A DNA stretch of 64,000 nt from NCBI RefSeq assembly GCF_043641665.1, contig NC_092183.1:7666501-7730500 (forward strand). The letters are read 5' to 3'. The notes below the pieces were generated by a model, which searched no databases, was not told the origin of the DNA, and was given only the letters and a program-made list of their open reading frames with translations. This DNA comes from Enoplosus armatus. Lineage: Eukaryota > Chordata > Actinopteri > Centrarchiformes > Enoplosidae. Below, one piece after another: positions 23,765 through 35,363 of this stretch (positions are counted from its first letter, which is position 1; the number at the start of each line of letters is the position of its first letter). The position numbers and the translations under genes are program-made.

Positions 23765-24147
23765 ACATCTCATGTCTCTCCATCGCTCCCATTCACAAAA
23801 CATCCTCCACAGTCACCGGATCTTCACACCCACTTACATACATGCTCCTCATTCCCACATCAAGCCACACCTGTCTCTCATCAGCCCCCCTCAGTTTATA
23901 TACCTGCCCACAAGCACTAGCCATTGGCCATATTGTCCATTGTTCTGTTTGTTCTGCTTGTTTTTGGATTTTGCCTGCTCACCTTTAGGACTTTTGCCTT
24001 CACTGACTGACCACCTGTTGCTGACCTGTTTTCTGAACATTCACCAAATAGACATTGTTTTATATTGACTCGCTTTGCCTTTAAGTTCTGGTTTTGAGTC
24101 CACTCCACATTTTTATGAAAAGTCACAAAATAAACCTGTTTCGTCAC
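23765..24147 (+). repeat. Dispersed repeat, possibly a solo LTR remnant
   Basis: The order of signals resembles an LTR: CACACCTGTCTCTCATCAGC, a TATA-like TTTATATA near 23896, pyrimidine-rich text, a series of GCCT/CCTG words, and an AATAAA at 24129-24134 followed by CCTGTTTCGTCAC. Similar phrases are common in fish genomes. I could not find matching TG...CA ends or a target duplication, so the LTR call is tentative. Confidence 0.35.
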
Positions 24148-24149
24148 GC

Positions 24150-24650
24150 TCGTGGCATGGCTCTAGAGATGTGCAATGTCGGTCAGTCGGTTGGGCCACC
24201 ACTTTGGTTCAGAATATCTCAACAACTATAAGACGGATTGCCATGAACCTTTGCACAGACATTCATGTTTCCCAGGGGATGAATCCTACAGACTCTGTTG
24301 ATCTCCTGACTTTTCCTCTAGCGCCACCATGAGGTCAACATTTTAGTTTTTTTGTGAAATGTCACTACAGCTCTTAGAGGGATCACCATGTCCCCACAGG
24401 ATGAGTTGTAATAACTTTGATGATCCCCTGACTTTCATTGTCAAGTCAAATTTTTAATTTGTCCAATACTTCGGTTTATGACCAAATACCAAATACAATA
24501 CAAAACTGATAACATTCCCGTTTGAGCTAGTTATCAAATGTTAGCATGCAAACACACTAACTTAAGATGGCAAACATTATAGCGGTTAAACAGCGCACAA
24601 CGCCGTACCTAAGCACAGCCTCACAGAGGCTAGCATGGCTGTAGAATCTT
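24150..24650 (-). repeat. Dispersed repeat, copy 2 (inverted relative to 6540-7025)
   Basis: The reverse complement follows the same block order as 6540-7025: CAGCCATGCTAGCCTC, GAGGCTGTGC, TTTGCATGCTAACATTTG, the block with CATCCTGTGGGGACATGG, a CTAGAGGAAAAGTC block, ATAGTTGTTGAGAT and AACCAAAGTGGTGG. It ends near the AGAGCCATGCC word. Copy 1 has the same landmarks in the plus orientation. Probably a non-autonomous element of one family. Confidence 0.7.
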
Positions 24651-25115
24651 GGTCTTCTTTTTCATTAATAAAATATACATTTTAAGCATTTTAACTGAAG
24701 AATCCCTCCAAAATTGGAATTTACATCTCTCTCCAAATTTACAAATTTATCTCTCTGCTCCTTTTGAAATCTCGTAACTAAAGTTTAATAATAAGCTCAT
24801 GTAAACTGAGCTTACTCAAGGTCCACTAATTATCTTTGTCCTTTGTTTTTGCTTTTTAGTGGCTTAGTGTAAATTATGTAATGTGTAATAAAAGCTTCCT
24901 AACGTGGGGAAAAGGGGAATTAGAGCACACATTAAGTTGCAGCCTTTAATAGTGCAAACAGACGTATATTAAAGGCTGTGAGCTACATTGAACTCCTGAC
25001 ATTGTATCTTATATGCCTCAATTTGTAGGTGAGCTGAAAGCAGTTTTTTTCCCCAGTTCTGGTAGACAAATGATCCAAACTATGAAATATGCATGACGTG
25101 AGTTTAAGGGATAAT
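24651..25115. other. Intergenic, no gene recognised
   Basis: AT-rich, no open frame of note, no RNA gene seen. It separates the inverted repeat copy from the TTAA-flanked MITE. Confidence 0.4.
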
Positions 25116-25329
25116 TTAACCTCCTAGGACCTGGCATCCACATGCGTGGACATCGCATTTTGGGTTATACCATAATACTTAATTCTGCTTATATGGAAAT
25201 TCAAAATTGTCCCCGTATGCGGAACCACATCATGTCAACAGATGATGCTTAGTTTTTATACTTATCAGGTCCCAATAAGCCCAAATAGCAAAGAGAAATT
25301 AAGATAGAGCTTGGGTCTTAGGAGGTTAA
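25116..25329. mobile_element. piggyBac-type MITE, 206 bp, TTAA flanked
   Basis: TTAA at 25116-25119 and again at 25326-25329 flank an element whose ends are CCTCCTAGGACC on the left and, on the right, the reverse complement of CCTCCTAAGACC (one mismatch in 12). TTAA target duplication is the hallmark of the piggyBac superfamily. The 206-bp body has no coding capacity, so it is a non-autonomous miniature element. It includes a small palindromic word near 25140 (CCACATGCGTGG). The well matched ends suggest moderate age. Confidence 0.8.
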
Positions 25330-26055
25330 AGCAATTTGGCAGTCGTTTGGTTCCACAGATTTAGTTGTTATTGGGAGATAAATAGTCTTTGATTAACTAG
25401 TGTGAAACATTTGCTGGTTGAATGTACAAACGGAGGCTGCTCTCTCTCTAAATGTCAGCATGCCTGAGGCAGAGCTCAGTCTCTGACCTGTCGGTGCTGT
25501 CTCTCATTGTTAGCCTTTTCACTTAACGCTCCATGAAGATGTAGATCAAAGAGAACAGTGCCGAGTCATTAACTCGCTCCCCCTGAACACTTCACTGAGG
25601 TTTTTGTTCCCATGGGGTTTTATAAGGAATCTAGTCGCTGGACAACCGAAGACCTATGTCCAGTTTGAAATAATTCTGTGCGAGGCAGTTTGAAGGCCAA
25701 GCTGGAATAGTTTGGTGAAAGTAACACCAGTATTTATGCTGGAATTATACACTGGCATTTTTGTGTAAAAAATCTATAAAATACATGAGCTTACCTCAAT
25801 TTAAAAAAGAATGTTTATATATTCCAGTTCAACCGTATTTGATACTGGTACAAGCTGTGGAAAGAATGTCTTACATCTTAGCTGTGGACACGCAAAGAAA
25901 TGAAAAGCAAACAAAAGGTGCTGAATTAAAACATACCAGGCTGCGGGTATCCAATATTACTGTTACTGTACTGTTACTGCCGGTGTGTGTGGGACTGTGC
26001 GTGCGTACATTTACTAATTCACCCTGAAACATTGGTGATTTTTCTTGGATTCAAG
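25330..26055. other. Intergenic, no gene recognised
   Basis: The segment 25430-25680 is more GC-balanced and of higher complexity than its surroundings and has no repeat signature. It could be conserved non-coding DNA, but only alignment to other fish could show this. The open frame at 25761-26027 has no family resemblance. Confidence 0.35.
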
Positions 26056-26061
26056 GACATC

Positions 26062-26195
26062 GGGGGCTGGAGCCAATCTCAGCATGCACTAAGAGAGAGT
26101 TGAGGTACACACTGGTCATGTCACCAGTCTATCATCGGGCTAACACATGTGGACAGACAGACGGACAAGTCACAGTCTCATGTTCACACCAAGCA
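26062..26195 (+). repeat. Teleost dispersed repeat fragment
   Basis: GGGGGCTGGAGCCAATCTCA, GCATGCACTAAGAGAG, GGTACACACTGGTCATGTCA and CCAGTCTATCATCGGGCTAA match the pattern of a repeat very common in fish DNA (usually like GCTGGAGCCTATCCCAGC and ACCCTGGACAGGTCGCCAGT). The 5' and 3' limits are unclear. Confidence 0.6.
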
Positions 26196-26817
26196 CATTA
26201 CAGCCTCCAGAGCTTCCAGCCTAACTTGCATGTCTTTTGCAGCTGTAGGAAAGGTCAGCCTCAAACCCAGAGCCTTCTTGCCGTGAGTACGAGCAGATTA
26301 ACCTGCTAAGGGGGGCCTGGGGTAAAAATGAGCCACTGAGCCCCTGTTAACTCCTTGTTCCTCCCACTTTCTGCACAATGTGTGTAATTGTTGCATGCTT
26401 TAAGACTACCTAGCCACTGATTTGCTGCGTGGCAATACACACATACTAATTCAAGAATACGCAAAATAAAACTAGATTTTGACATTGGGACCCTCTTCAA
26501 GACAGGAACACAAGATAACAGGACCCGCCTTAAGGCTCTTATCATGTTGGTTGAGATTTTATGTTAGTTCTCCATATTTATAATTTATATTATAAACATT
26601 TGTACGATTTACCTAAGCTTCTTTCTTGATATATTTTACATAATTCTTAGTAATAACTAGTCAAACATAAATGGCACTAACACACACTGACACAATAAGA
26701 TATTTTGTAATAAGAAGAAGTTTGATATTAGCAAATGTGATCTTAAACATCAGCAGTGAAAAAAATGTCTTGGTCGTACACGGAGAAACTAAGTATAGAA
26801 GAGGCAGAAACACCAGT
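26196..26817. other. Intergenic, no gene recognised
   Basis: Non-coding, AT-rich towards the piggyBac element. No feature supported. Confidence 0.4.
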
Positions 26818-28447
26818 TTAACCTTCCTCTTGTGTTAGGGTCGGCACCGACCCGTTTTTAGGTTTTAAATGTATAAAAGTACCACATAAATTTGTTTATT
26901 TCATCAAGGCTTTTTGACTTTGTCAGGAACTTCTATTAAAACAAAATAAAATTTAAAAAATCAATTTCACTAACTGATAAAATGCTCTCGTGAAAATTAT
27001 GACCTTTGTGTTGTTAGGGTCGGTTTCGACCCAGTTATAATATAAGATTATAAAACAATGATTAGTGCCAAAACTGAAATCATAAACACTATCAGCCAAC
27101 AGCCAGCTCCTCTCCCAACCACTTGAGCTTTAGTTAGGGGCTTCTCTCTTTACCTGTTTGTCTCCTTCCCTGAACAAACAAAACAAACAAAGACGGACAT
27201 GTCCAGACATGTAAGGCCATTTCAGTTTAGAGTTGGTGACTTGGAGAGTACACATCTCCAGTTTGCAGCATGCAAAAATAGGCCAAGCTCTGGATCATAT
27301 CTTTACTGAAAATGAGACAGAGGACACAGAGCAGCATAGCGATACAGATGAGAAGGTCTCTGAGGAGGAAGACACAGACACATCTGATGAGTCTGATGAG
27401 GAGGTCACTGGTGCTGAAGCTGCTCCTGCTCCTGCTGAAACATTCAAATCCAAAAGTGGTAACATCTGTTGGAGCTCAGTACCTCCTGACGTACATGGCA
27501 GGGCAGCTGCTGCAAAGGTCATCAAAATGACCCCTGGGATCACAAGATTTGCTGTGATGAGAGTAAGTGACATCAAGACATGTTTTGATCTGTTTATGCC
27601 ATTGTCACTTAAAAAAATCATCATTGCTATGACAAACCTTGAAGGAAAAAACGTCCACGGCCACATGTGGAATGACATTGATGAGGAATACCTGGATGCT
27701 TATATTGGTGTTCTTCTTCTTGCTGGAGTGTACAGATCCAGCAATGGGGCCACTGATAGTCTCTGGGACGCGTCGACAGGCAGGAATATTTTCCGGGCAA
27801 CAATGTCATTTCAGACCTTTCGAATGATATCAAGAATCCTCAGATTTGACAACAGAGATACTAAAGCAAAATCTGACAAGCTTGCTCCCGTCAGGGATGT
27901 CTGGGAGAGATGGGTGCAGCTCCTTCCACTGATGTTCAATCCAGGGCCAGAGGTGACAGTAGATGAACGTTTTGTCCCTTTCCATGGAAAATGCCCCTTT
28001 TTTTGCCTTTTTCTTGAAGTAAACATGTATGGGTCAAAATTGACCCGTAACACCATAGATGTTACTATAGTTAAAAATATTAAAATAGATAAATAAATAA
28101 AACAAATTTATTTAAGAGATGTGTTCTAATACCCCTCATTAATAGTCAGGTAACATAACAACCTTTTATTTATTTATATAATTCTCTAGAGGTTCATTTT
28201 ACCATTTTTTTAAAATGAAAACGAGGGGTATGCTGTCAAAAGAAAGGCCCAGGGGGCCACACCAAAAATATTAAAACCAATCTTTTCATGGATAAGGAAG
28301 CCTAACAAGGTAACCAAGAGGTAAGAAACAAATTGGATGATAAATAATTGTTTTTAGGGTATTTTACGGCTGATTTAAGACACGGGTCAAAACCGACCCG
28401 TTAACATAAGAGATAGCAACAGAAAGCTAACACAAGAGGAAGGTTAA
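26818..28447 (+). mobile_element. piggyBac-superfamily transposon, internally deleted
   Basis: Both ends are clear. TTAA target duplications lie at 26818-26821 and 28444-28447, and perfect 17-bp terminal inverted repeats CCTTCCTCTTGTGTTAG start at 26822 and, reversed, end at 28443; the element itself is 1622 bp. Subterminal palindromes recur: GGGTCGGCACCGACCC near 26839, GGGTCGGTTTCGACCC near 27017, GGGTCAAAATTGACCC near 28031 and GGGTCAAAACCGACCC near 28384. The interior carries a decayed transposase that stops just past the first catalytic Asp, so most of the catalytic core is gone. It cannot mobilise itself, but its ends look usable by a related transposase. Confidence 0.9.
27199..28096 (+). 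pseudogene. piggyBac transposase, frameshifted and truncated
   Basis: An ATG at 27199 opens a frame starting MSRHVRPFQFRVGDLES, typical of the N-terminus of fish piggyBac transposases, and stops at 27307-27309. The homologous reading then continues in another frame, so there is a frameshift near 27300. That frame has an acidic Ser/Asp/Glu-rich segment, the CFDLFMPLSL segment, DIDEEYLDAYIGVLLLAGV, LWDASTGRNIFRATMS and VTVDERFVPFHGKCPF. The last contains the first Asp of the DDD catalytic set. Straight after GKCPF the family similarity ends and the frame runs into terminal non-coding sequence. The second and third catalytic Asp and the C-terminal Cys-rich domain are missing. Inactive relic. Confidence 0.88.
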
Positions 28448-31400
28448 GACTCAACAGAACACAATGTAATGCAGCTGCGAGACATGCTGCAGTTTGAGAA
28501 CGGAGCACAGCCGTGGTCTTGGACACGTAACACACGCAGCTGAACTGTCAGTCAGTCTATTTATATGCAGCAACAGTGAGTTCACCTTTTGGTTTAAATC
28601 AGTTTGAGCCCTTTTTTTCCCTTTGGAGGCTGTCCGAATTCATTGTAACTGAAGATAAAGAAAATGAGACAGGTTTTAAGGAAAGTGCACACACTGATAA
28701 TGGTTGAGAGTGTTTTTTATAGGGTTTTATTCCCTCAGGCTCAGTCAACTCTGTCAAGTCAAGATATCATCCTTAATCATGATTTATGTTTAAGAAACTG
28801 ACATGTGCACCCTGTTTGTGCAGAGAAGTGATGTTTTCACGTAATAACAACGTGCAGCATTGCACACAGCTTAGGCGGGGTGCATGGCTGTTAAGTAACA
28901 CATCCCTGCATGCTTGTATGTTTTTTTTTTACTCACACGGCTCTATAAGGCGATCAGTCATGTCAGGTTTTGAATATTCAAGAGTTTTTTGAGGGCTGCA
29001 CAGTGGAGGGAAGCTCTTACCTTCTGTTGACGCAGTCAGTGCTGGAAAGAGACATGACGCACTGAAACTTGACTCCTTGCTCTCTGCACAGAGTTTGGAC
29101 TATATAAAGACGAAACTGTTGCAGTGAGGTACCAATGAACCCCTTCAAACTGTTCACGCACTCACCCACGTGCACACCTACTTATGATTTATTTGCTTAG
29201 TCAGTTTCCCCATCAACTACCTTATCTTGCCAAACCTCTCCACTCTTTTTTCTACAGAATGCACTCTTGAGCATCCTCAGTGGCTTGTTAGCATTCATCC
29301 GGTGCATCTGACAAGAATGGCCACTCTGTTTCTCTCCAATCAATCAGAGGGCCCCTGAAAAACCACATCGCCCTCTGAACGCCAACACCTCTGTCTTCGC
29401 TGCTCTTCTGGCGTCTGCGGGACTCGGGTGTGATTCCGGGCACACGGATACCTAGAAACTGGGCCTTGTGGTCAGTGCCAGTTTCCATGGTTCCCCCCTG
29501 TCAAAGGGAGGTCCTTTCTGGGCCTGGTGTGTTTGTGAAGTCCCCGTGAAAAGATGGCTCTGTGTCCTGAGGTCCCGAGCCCACCGAGAGCAGAATTCCT
29601 CTGTGACACCGGCTGAGTTGGGGTTGTGCAGCACAGCGGATGGAAGTGAAAGTGGGGGGGAAACACAGAAGCAGCATGTTTGGGTCCTGGCTCAGCGCCA
29701 CACATCAGTTAGGAGCTTGGGGGACTGGGTCACAGTGGGGGTTCCCAGAGGGGAAGTAAACAGGCCAGTGTATACACATTTACACCAGCAAACACACGTT
29801 CAACTGAGAAGATAGAAACAGACACAAGGAGACATCTGTTGAAGCCTAAACACTTTTAAAAATACATGCATTCAATATGTTGTCCCTCCTTTCCATTTAT
29901 AATATATCGAGGATTAAACACCAATTTACACAAAGCTGAACAAACAAACCCCCTGTTTGCATGATCTGAAATGTCAAAAAGCTTCATATAAAGGTATTTT
30001 CATAAAATTGGAAAAAAGGTATATTTTTGCAGTGTAGTTTACATATGACTCAAAATCGGCACTCCCTCTGTTTTCTTTTTTTTTTCCACAGGTGAAGGAC
30101 TGTACACACAAAGTAAGGAAGCTTCTGTTCAACGTGAAACACCCACAATGACTCACCGGATGACAGAGATTACACACATAACAGAAAGATTTCTCAGTAA
30201 TATGTGGAAATGGTTCAAATGATAAATAAGGAACAACATGCATGAGGTCTCTTATGTATCTAAATAAAGATAAATAAATAAATCTGAACACTGGTGGGAA
30301 GAATTGAAGTATTTTCTCACTAAGTTACACAACATGATGCCAGGAAATTCTGTACATCAGACATCAGTGTTAGCGGTGCTACTAACAGGGAATGGGATAT
30401 GTGACTGAACTTTATGTTTTGGTTTTTAATTCCATGTTTTGAATAGCAGCGAACTACAAAAGCACAATTGTCCCAGGGCTATATGAGCAAAAACAACTGA
30501 GCGATCTGATTTCAACCACCACCACAACCAGTACCACCAGCCTTTCCAGTTAGATTTGTGCACAAATTCCTCTGATTGAGTGCTGGTTTTGTCACAGTAA
30601 TGTGCTGCCCACACCTTGTAATTTTACAGGGACAATTATTTTCTTGATATTCTTGAAATTCAACACTATCTTCTCAAAGACCTCACTGTGTGTAAATATT
30701 AGTTAAAAGTGTACTTCTTTTTTGTACTGCAGGTTTTCCCTAAATATCAGACCGAATAATACTAGAGACCATCTTCAACATGTTGACGTTATCCACGACT
30801 TAAAACAAATGTGGGCCAGGGGTGTAAAGAGGTGGGGCCAGTCCTCCCTTCCCTACTTCTAGCGTGCTTGCTCGGACCACACCCATCTTCGAACTCGGCC
30901 TTCATTCTGATCAAAAATCTGAACTAACCTTTTAATATTGAGTGAAGAGGAACAGACTGTCGGTATCCTCTACAGAGCACCATCACAGCAGCTGGTAGTG
31001 ATTCACGTCTTGCTCCAGGACACGTCAGTAGGACAGTTGCTTCCTGCCATGATGGCCTGAGGGTTCACTGTGCTTCCCTGCAGCAGCAGAGGAATCACTG
31101 AGCTCTGATTTGATCTGAAAGGCTCAGAGAGCAAAAGACATGATGATTGTGACATCGTGTCACAGATTTTCATCACTTGTACCCTCTCCTTTAATACAGG
31201 CCAAAAGGCAGATGTTGGCCATACATGTTTTACAATTTAAGTATTCTTATTGTTTCCCACTTGCCTAAAAAAAAAAGAGCCAAACGGTCCCTAAGACTCC
31301 TCTACGCCTACACAGATACATGCTTGTGTACGTCAATTATTATTATCTTAATACCACTATGCATACAATAATTCTCTCAAGGATAATAATAATTCTTAAA

Positions 31401-34050
31401 CAGGCACGGGAAAAAGCTGTGAATTTTTACCACAGCGTTCAAAACGGGCTGACTCCGCTTGTACTGCCAGCTGAATGCCTGACTTTGCACTCAATCAACG
31501 GCTGCGTTTCCACTGCGGCTTCTGAAAAAGCACCTGGGCCTCCCCACATCGTGGCAGATGGAGGAGCAACCACACGCCCACTCAGGGCTGGAGGCTCCGC
31601 TCTGTGGGGCCAAACATAACAATAACCCTCGGGCTGGTCAGCGCTCGTACGCTGCTCCGCTTTCCATGAATTTGCAATGTTGAATCCAAGGTTTTCCATG
31701 GTCATGGCCAATGAAGCCTCTGTCCAGTACTGCACTACTCTCTGTGAATTCAAATGCAAGGTGGGCATTAATAGAGCACAGAGGTGTAATTATTAGATAT
31801 GTGTGGGTAACAAGACAAAACAATACCTCTAGATTGTCATAATTGTATAAAGGAACATTATACTTCAAAGCATACCATAAACAATCAAGTCAATACAGTA
31901 TGACCTCTCAAAGACTTGATACTTGAGGTAGGTAATAGCCCAGTAATATAACATAACTTTGATGTATAGTAGTTAAAGGGCTCAAACTTGATGAACCATT
32001 AGTACTGTCCTTAAAACTATTTCTAAATTGGAGATGCAATCCAGTTTGTGCTTCAGAGTAAAGCAGACATTAACTGTTTGTCTTGTGTTTGGTCTCTTTT
32101 AATAGAGTAGATACCAACTGGCTGAATTACTGCAGGAAAGACAGAATTCTTCCTCCCTCTGCTGGGCATACGCTGGCAGTGCTGCTTTCTGTAGGCCTGC
32201 TGATGCATTATTTCTCAGCAGTCACTGTTAAAAGTGATCAATAAAGTAATCCATTGGACACACCCATTACATTTGATTATTTAAGGATTAGATATAGTTT
32301 GAAGGGTACTGATTTGTACGGCAGATTATCAGTTGAATTACAATATTACCTCCCTCCCTGCAGTCATCATTAACATTAGTTTATCGATTTTTTAAACAAG
32401 ACTGAGAAATCTGAACATAATGTCAAAAGTAAAGTGTTTTTACAGGGATGTACATAATCTTGATTTATTCATTAGCAGCCCATTAAATAAAATACTTTTT
32501 GTATCAAAAGAGAAGCAGTTGGAAGACAAACATATAGCCTACCTAACCTGATGCTAGGTTTCTAAGAAAACAGAGGTAGTGATCTAACAAAATAATGTTC
32601 AGTGGTTAATAGTTAACACCACAGTACCACTGTTTGCTGTGGAGTTAGTTGAATTGAAATGTATTAATTAAATTCATTTTTTCAAATAAAAATTAGCAAT
32701 GCTTTTATTCACACATATTAAGCCCAGTGTCATTATGAAAAGCTTTTAAGACTCACATATATAACCTGGATCAATGTGTGGAAATGAGGCTGTGTTAGTT
32801 CCAACTATTTTATGACTGACTTCTGAATATGAATGCGAGGATTTACAGTGACCATATAAGGAACTGCATGGACACATCTGTGGTTTCTGTGTTTGAAGAC
32901 AACTCCAACCATCTGCAATGACATGTAACATAACATACTGAACCTTGTGCTGTGACCTGAGCCAGTAAACCTGAGAACATCCCTCTGCCCGCCAACACTT
33001 TGTGGAAAATCCCAAGAAAATCTTCTCTTTCAGTCATCGGTAATGCAAGAAGTTTGAGGGGTAAATAATTGACCACAACTGTGTGTGGAAATAACCAGAA
33101 ACTAGGCTTCAGCGTGGTTGATCAAGTTAAATCGAATTTTTAAGTAGCTAGTGCATGCCGGGGTATAGTTATTAGACTGGGGCATTCCAATACATTTGCA
33201 GTTTTGATTAATCAATATCATTTTAGACACATCAGTGGTCCTCAAAGCAGAAGTAGGGTCTGCTGGCACTCAAGGTCCTTCAGAATAATATTATCTGCTA
33301 TGAATTATTCAAATTAGGCAGTTAAACAGTGACAATGCTTTTGATTTGCATACACCTACAAGAACTTAGAGCTCGACGTAATTCAGTATGATCCTAATTT
33401 GTCAAGATATGCGGACTCAAACCATATAGTTTGACAAAAAAACAACAACAAAGGTGCACTTACTAATCTAAATTTGACATAAATGTTATTTAAATAAACT
33501 GTTCAGTGCAAGTTAAAAATAAAAATACTTATTATTATTATTATTATGATTGTTAATATTATTAATAAATATATATTTTGGAGCTTTTAACTACATCTCA
33601 CGGTCTTCTCCCGCGGATGTAGTTTGCTGTAATAGAAATTGCTCAGCTGTCATGTTCAAGCCTGGAACAACTGAGATCACTTAACTCAGCTGCTGGGGAG
33701 GAACGTGAGATGCAGTTGAAAGCTGCAGGAAAAGATAGTAAGTGGACCTCGAGATAAGATTTTTTTTTCTTTGGCCAAATTACAGTTTCCAATGGAAAGA
33801 AATATCACCCCCAATAAACCTGACGAACAACCTGAATTTCTGCTATTTACATAAAAGGGGTGTGTTTCATTTCCGGGGTATCACAGCAGAGATGTTGACT
33901 ATCACAAGATAGAAATCCGTCTTTTCCGGCCGATACAGAAGCCGTGCTACATCAAAATTTCGCTTTATGTGGGCATCCCGGCGCGTACCCACATATAATA
34001 GAGTGACATTTATCTGTGAATTATAATCGATCTACTATGAGCTATAGATC
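28448..34050. other. Intergenic, no gene recognised
   Basis: No host exon is convincing. The stretch 29290-29800 is notably GC-rich and open in several frames on both strands, but the translations show no domain; it may be a CpG-rich or conserved non-coding patch. 31430-31800 is similarly high in complexity. (TTA)n-like simple sequence lies near 33529-33548. A splice-acceptor-like tract at 30074-30093 is not followed by a recognisable exon. Confidence 0.4.
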
Positions 34051-34199
34051 CACTCGCCTCGTAGGTTCTACAATACTTCTGACAAACACCGGAAGGGCGA
34101 ATTTTTGCTAAAACGGAAGTTACCGACTACATCCCTCTCGCCTCGCCGCATTTCTCTTTGTATGTTTGAGGCCGACACCGGCTTTTAGAGGACAGTCAG
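34050..34199 (+). promoter_or_regulatory. Probable promoter and first non-coding exon of the hydrolase gene
   Basis: GC-richer block upstream of the hydrolase. It has two ETS-type words, ACCGGAAGGG near 34090 and ACGGAAGTTA near 34114, and a pyrimidine-rich GCCTCGCCGC stretch. A possible donor, CAG|GTAGTC, at 34199/34200 would end a non-coding exon spliced to the small exon at 35344. No TATA box is evident. The call rests on base composition and motif position only. Confidence 0.4.
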
Positions 34200-34726
34200 G
34201 TAGTCCACTGTGGTTATCCGCGGCATCACTTCATCTTACACAACGAATTTAACCACAAACCATTCGTTTTTAAAGTGCTATGTATGATTACATTTTGGTA
34301 TGTTTACGTTGGTGTTTTTCTGACCTTTCCGTTGTTTTCCGAAGCAAATTATAAGCTAACTAAGCTACAAAACATCTAACCAACGCAAGAAAAACGTTAC
34401 TGCTAATTTAACTTGACTGTTAGTACGATGTGTTCAGATTGAGAAAGTGGTCTTGCTAACGGACACCGAAATTGTGAAAAGCAGATGACCATAACACATT
34501 GTTGCTTTGATGTAATTGTAGCCGTACTGTAGCTCATAGCTAGCTAACATCGATTTGTGATGTAAGGTTACAGAAGAAGCCCTTATCGAAGAGTTGTGTG
34601 ATATTTGTGTTATTTTTAAGCCGAGTAGAGGTTTCACTGATTTTAACAAGCAATTTGTGCCTGGTGGTGTTATTGTATAAAGGCCCACTAGAGGGCGTCC
34701 TGGTTCGCGTGTAAAGAAAACTGGGG

Positions 34727-35213
34727 ACCACTTTCTCAGGCACCCTTTAGAAAGGGTTTATATAACATATAAGTTTATGAAACCATTTACTAATGCTGTA
34801 TTGATAAGCCACAATAGAACAACGTTTGGGTTGCCAGGATGTGAAAAATCCTTAGCTGGTAAGTCATTAATAGTCAAGTCATTAATTAAGGGTACCAAGA
34901 GTCTCTAATTAGTTTCAGCCATCAATTAAGGGTCACAGGTTTCCCATTTTCTAACAAGCCAACAGCTAAATGTAGTAATTCATCTAAAATTATAGATGTT
35001 AATAAGTTATTAATGAATTGATTTTGGTCCATTTCTAAATGTTCAGAGGTCAGTCTACTAACAGTCTATTAGAGCTTTTACCTGAGTAAACAGCTAAAAA
35101 GTGTGATTAACACAAACTGTCAACCCAAAATATATATATTAATAGCTTATAACTCATCTGTAAAATATTTATTATTGATTTAATTATTGTTTATATTTTT
35201 ATTAGAAAGTGGT
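34727..35213. repeat. MITE-like dispersed repeat in hydrolase intron 1
   Basis: Short terminal inverted repeat: ACCACTTTCT at 34727 and AGAAAGTGGT ending at 35213. Inside are phrases seen in a common teleost repeat (GGCACCCTTTAGAAAGGG, TTTGGGTTGCCAGGATGTG, AAAAATCCTTAGCTGGT, TTCTAACAAGCCAACAGC). About 487 bp, no coding capacity. Target duplication not found. Confidence 0.6.
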
Positions 35214-35363
35214 ACTGAAAAATGAAACCTCAGTATACACCTACATCATCATTTTACACTTTCCCTGTTGTGTGTTTGATAACAGTATGATGATAAGTTT
35301 TCCTGTTTCTCACATTGTGTCCTTAATCTTCTGATCTTTGCAGGTAAAACAGACAGACTGAAC

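Noticed and set aside
29468..29815. 115-codon frame in a GC-rich patch as a coding exon
   Set aside because: Four frames on both strands are open together, which reflects composition rather than coding; no domain seen.
30074..30130. Polypyrimidine tract and CAG as a splice acceptor of a hidden exon
   Set aside because: The following sequence has no recognisable protein and no matching partner exon was found.
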